Source: Microvirga arvi (lineage in GTDB: Bacteria; Pseudomonadota; Alphaproteobacteria; Rhizobiales; Beijerinckiaceae). Taken from it: a DNA stretch of 64,000 nt. Location of the stretch: positions 1 through 64,000 of the forward strand of contig NZ_JAFEMD010000027.1 in the NCBI RefSeq assembly GCF_016892765.1, written 5' to 3'. Shown here one piece after another: positions 63,622-64,000 of this stretch. How positions within the stretch are numbered: the first letter of the stretch is position 1; every line of letters begins with the position of its first letter. The translations under genes were made by a program, and so were the position numbers. The notes beneath the pieces are model-generated. The model was not told the DNA's origin, ran no database searches, and was given only the letters and a program-made list of their open reading frames with translations.

Positions 63622-63911
63622 CACATATGCCCCAGCTCTTCAGGGATCTCATAGAAGGTCGGGTGACGATAGACCTTGCTGTTGGCCGGATCGAAGAGCG
63701 GCCCCTTCTCGCTGGGAGAGCTCGCGGCGATCTCGGAAGCCTTCACGACCCAGATGCTCACGCCCTCGTTGCGGCGTGTATAGACGTCACGGGCGTTCAT
63801 GATCGCCATCTCGGCATCCGGCGCATGCAAACTGCCCACATGCCGGTGGGCCAGACCGTGCTGGCTGCGGATGAACACCTCCCAGAGAGGCCATTCCTTC
63901 TTGTCGGTCAT
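63621..63911 (-). CDS. paaB: Phenylacetyl-CoA epoxidase subunit PaaB
   Basis: This 96-residue subunit reads WPLWEVFIRSQHGLAHRHVGSLHAPDAEMA near residues 6-34 and YRHPTFYEIPEELGHM at the end, typical of PaaB. The ATG at 63911 has GGAGGGA upstream. It is needed for assembly and activity of the epoxidase complex. Confidence 0.94.
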   Translation of the reverse strand: MTDKKEWPLWEVFIRSQHGLAHRHVGSLHAPDAEMAIMNARDVYTRRNEGVSIWVVKASEIAASSPSEKGPLFDPANSKVYRHPTFYEIPEELGHM

Positions 63912-63925
63912 TCCCGTCCCTCCGC

Positions 63926-64000
63926 TCACGCAGCCTTGACCTGAGCTCGTGCCGCCTTCTTGGCCGCATAGGCATCGGCAGCCTCGCGCACCCAGCGCCC
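63926..64000 (-). CDS. paaA: Phenylacetyl-CoA epoxidase catalytic subunit PaaA (C-terminal end only)
   Basis: The last 24 codons, ending WVREAADAYAAKKAARAQVKAA, match the C-terminus of PaaA, the di-iron catalytic subunit. The rest lies beyond the right window edge. It ends 14 bp before paaB. Confidence 0.8.
   Translation of the reverse strand, partial: GRWVREAADAYAAKKAARAQVKAA

Overview
The window is GC-rich (roughly 60% or more), densely coded DNA. Its content suggests a soil- or plant-associated alphaproteobacterium of the Hyphomicrobiales (Rhizobiales): two DUF1236 proteins, several FCD-type GntR regulators, TTT and branched-chain-type ABC uptake systems, a rhizobial-type sugar-acid dehydratase, and a DUF2783/flavin monooxygenase cluster. 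The genus is an inference (Microvirga- or Bradyrhizobium-like) and cannot be fixed from the sequence alone. I saw no tRNA, rRNA, CRISPR array or intact insertion sequence.

Layout. (1) 1-5.5 kb: a sugar-acid dehydratase (IlvD/Edd family, cut by the window edge) with a tctCBA tripartite tricarboxylate-type transporter on the minus strand, and a divergent GntR regulator. (2) 5.5-7.1 kb: a decayed aminotransferase remnant next to alanine dehydrogenase. (3) 7.2-25.7 kb: a large aromatic-acid catabolic island. On the minus strand are an extradiol dioxygenase, a MetE-like methyltransferase, livHMGF with two paralogous binding proteins, a GntR regulator, a VanAB-like Rieske demethylase pair, and a hydrolase-ligA-ligB-yciI operon. 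On the plus strand are a LysR regulator, galD-galB-galC and an oxidoreductase. The logic is: import an aromatic acid, O-demethylate or hydroxylate it, cleave the ring at 4,5, and convert 4-oxalomesaconate to pyruvate and oxaloacetate.

(4) 25.8-31.2 kb: an envelope-stress-like locus with an ECF sigma factor, a membrane anti-sigma factor, a secreted subtilisin, two DUF1236 proteins and an atypical LuxR-type regulator. Four of these transcription units carry the same GGAAW-N17/18-CGTT promoter. (5) 31.3-32.8 kb: a mannitol dehydrogenase-family enzyme. (6) 33.2-39.0 kb: a signalling operon made of a periplasmic binding protein, a TorS-like hybrid kinase with two receivers, a single-domain receiver and a receiver-adenylate cyclase. 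(7) 39.0-44.0 kb: a complete branched-chain 2-oxoacid dehydrogenase complex (E1 alpha, E1 beta, E2, E3), followed by a universal stress protein. (8) 45.0-46.0 kb: a deletion scar where 5'-truncated remnants of a gntR-FCD gene and an altronate dehydratase gene meet head to head. (9) 46.3-49.3 kb: a small membrane peptide and an exbB-exbD-tonB operon.

(10) 49.4-64.0 kb: an MBL-fold hydrolase, a flavin monooxygenase and a DUF2783 protein; a second liv transporter with its binding protein; and the phenylacetate pathway (paaG-paaI-paaK-paaR on plus; paaA-paaB-paaC-paaD-paaE plus a PaaA-like protein on minus, with paaA cut by the window edge).

The most interesting observations are these: three copies of a ~50-bp element shared by the gallate-type operons; the shared ECF-type promoter of the sigma/protease locus; the binding-protein/kinase/adenylate-cyclase operon; two binding-protein genes with identical ends and diverged middles, as expected from gene conversion; and the two-gene deletion scar.
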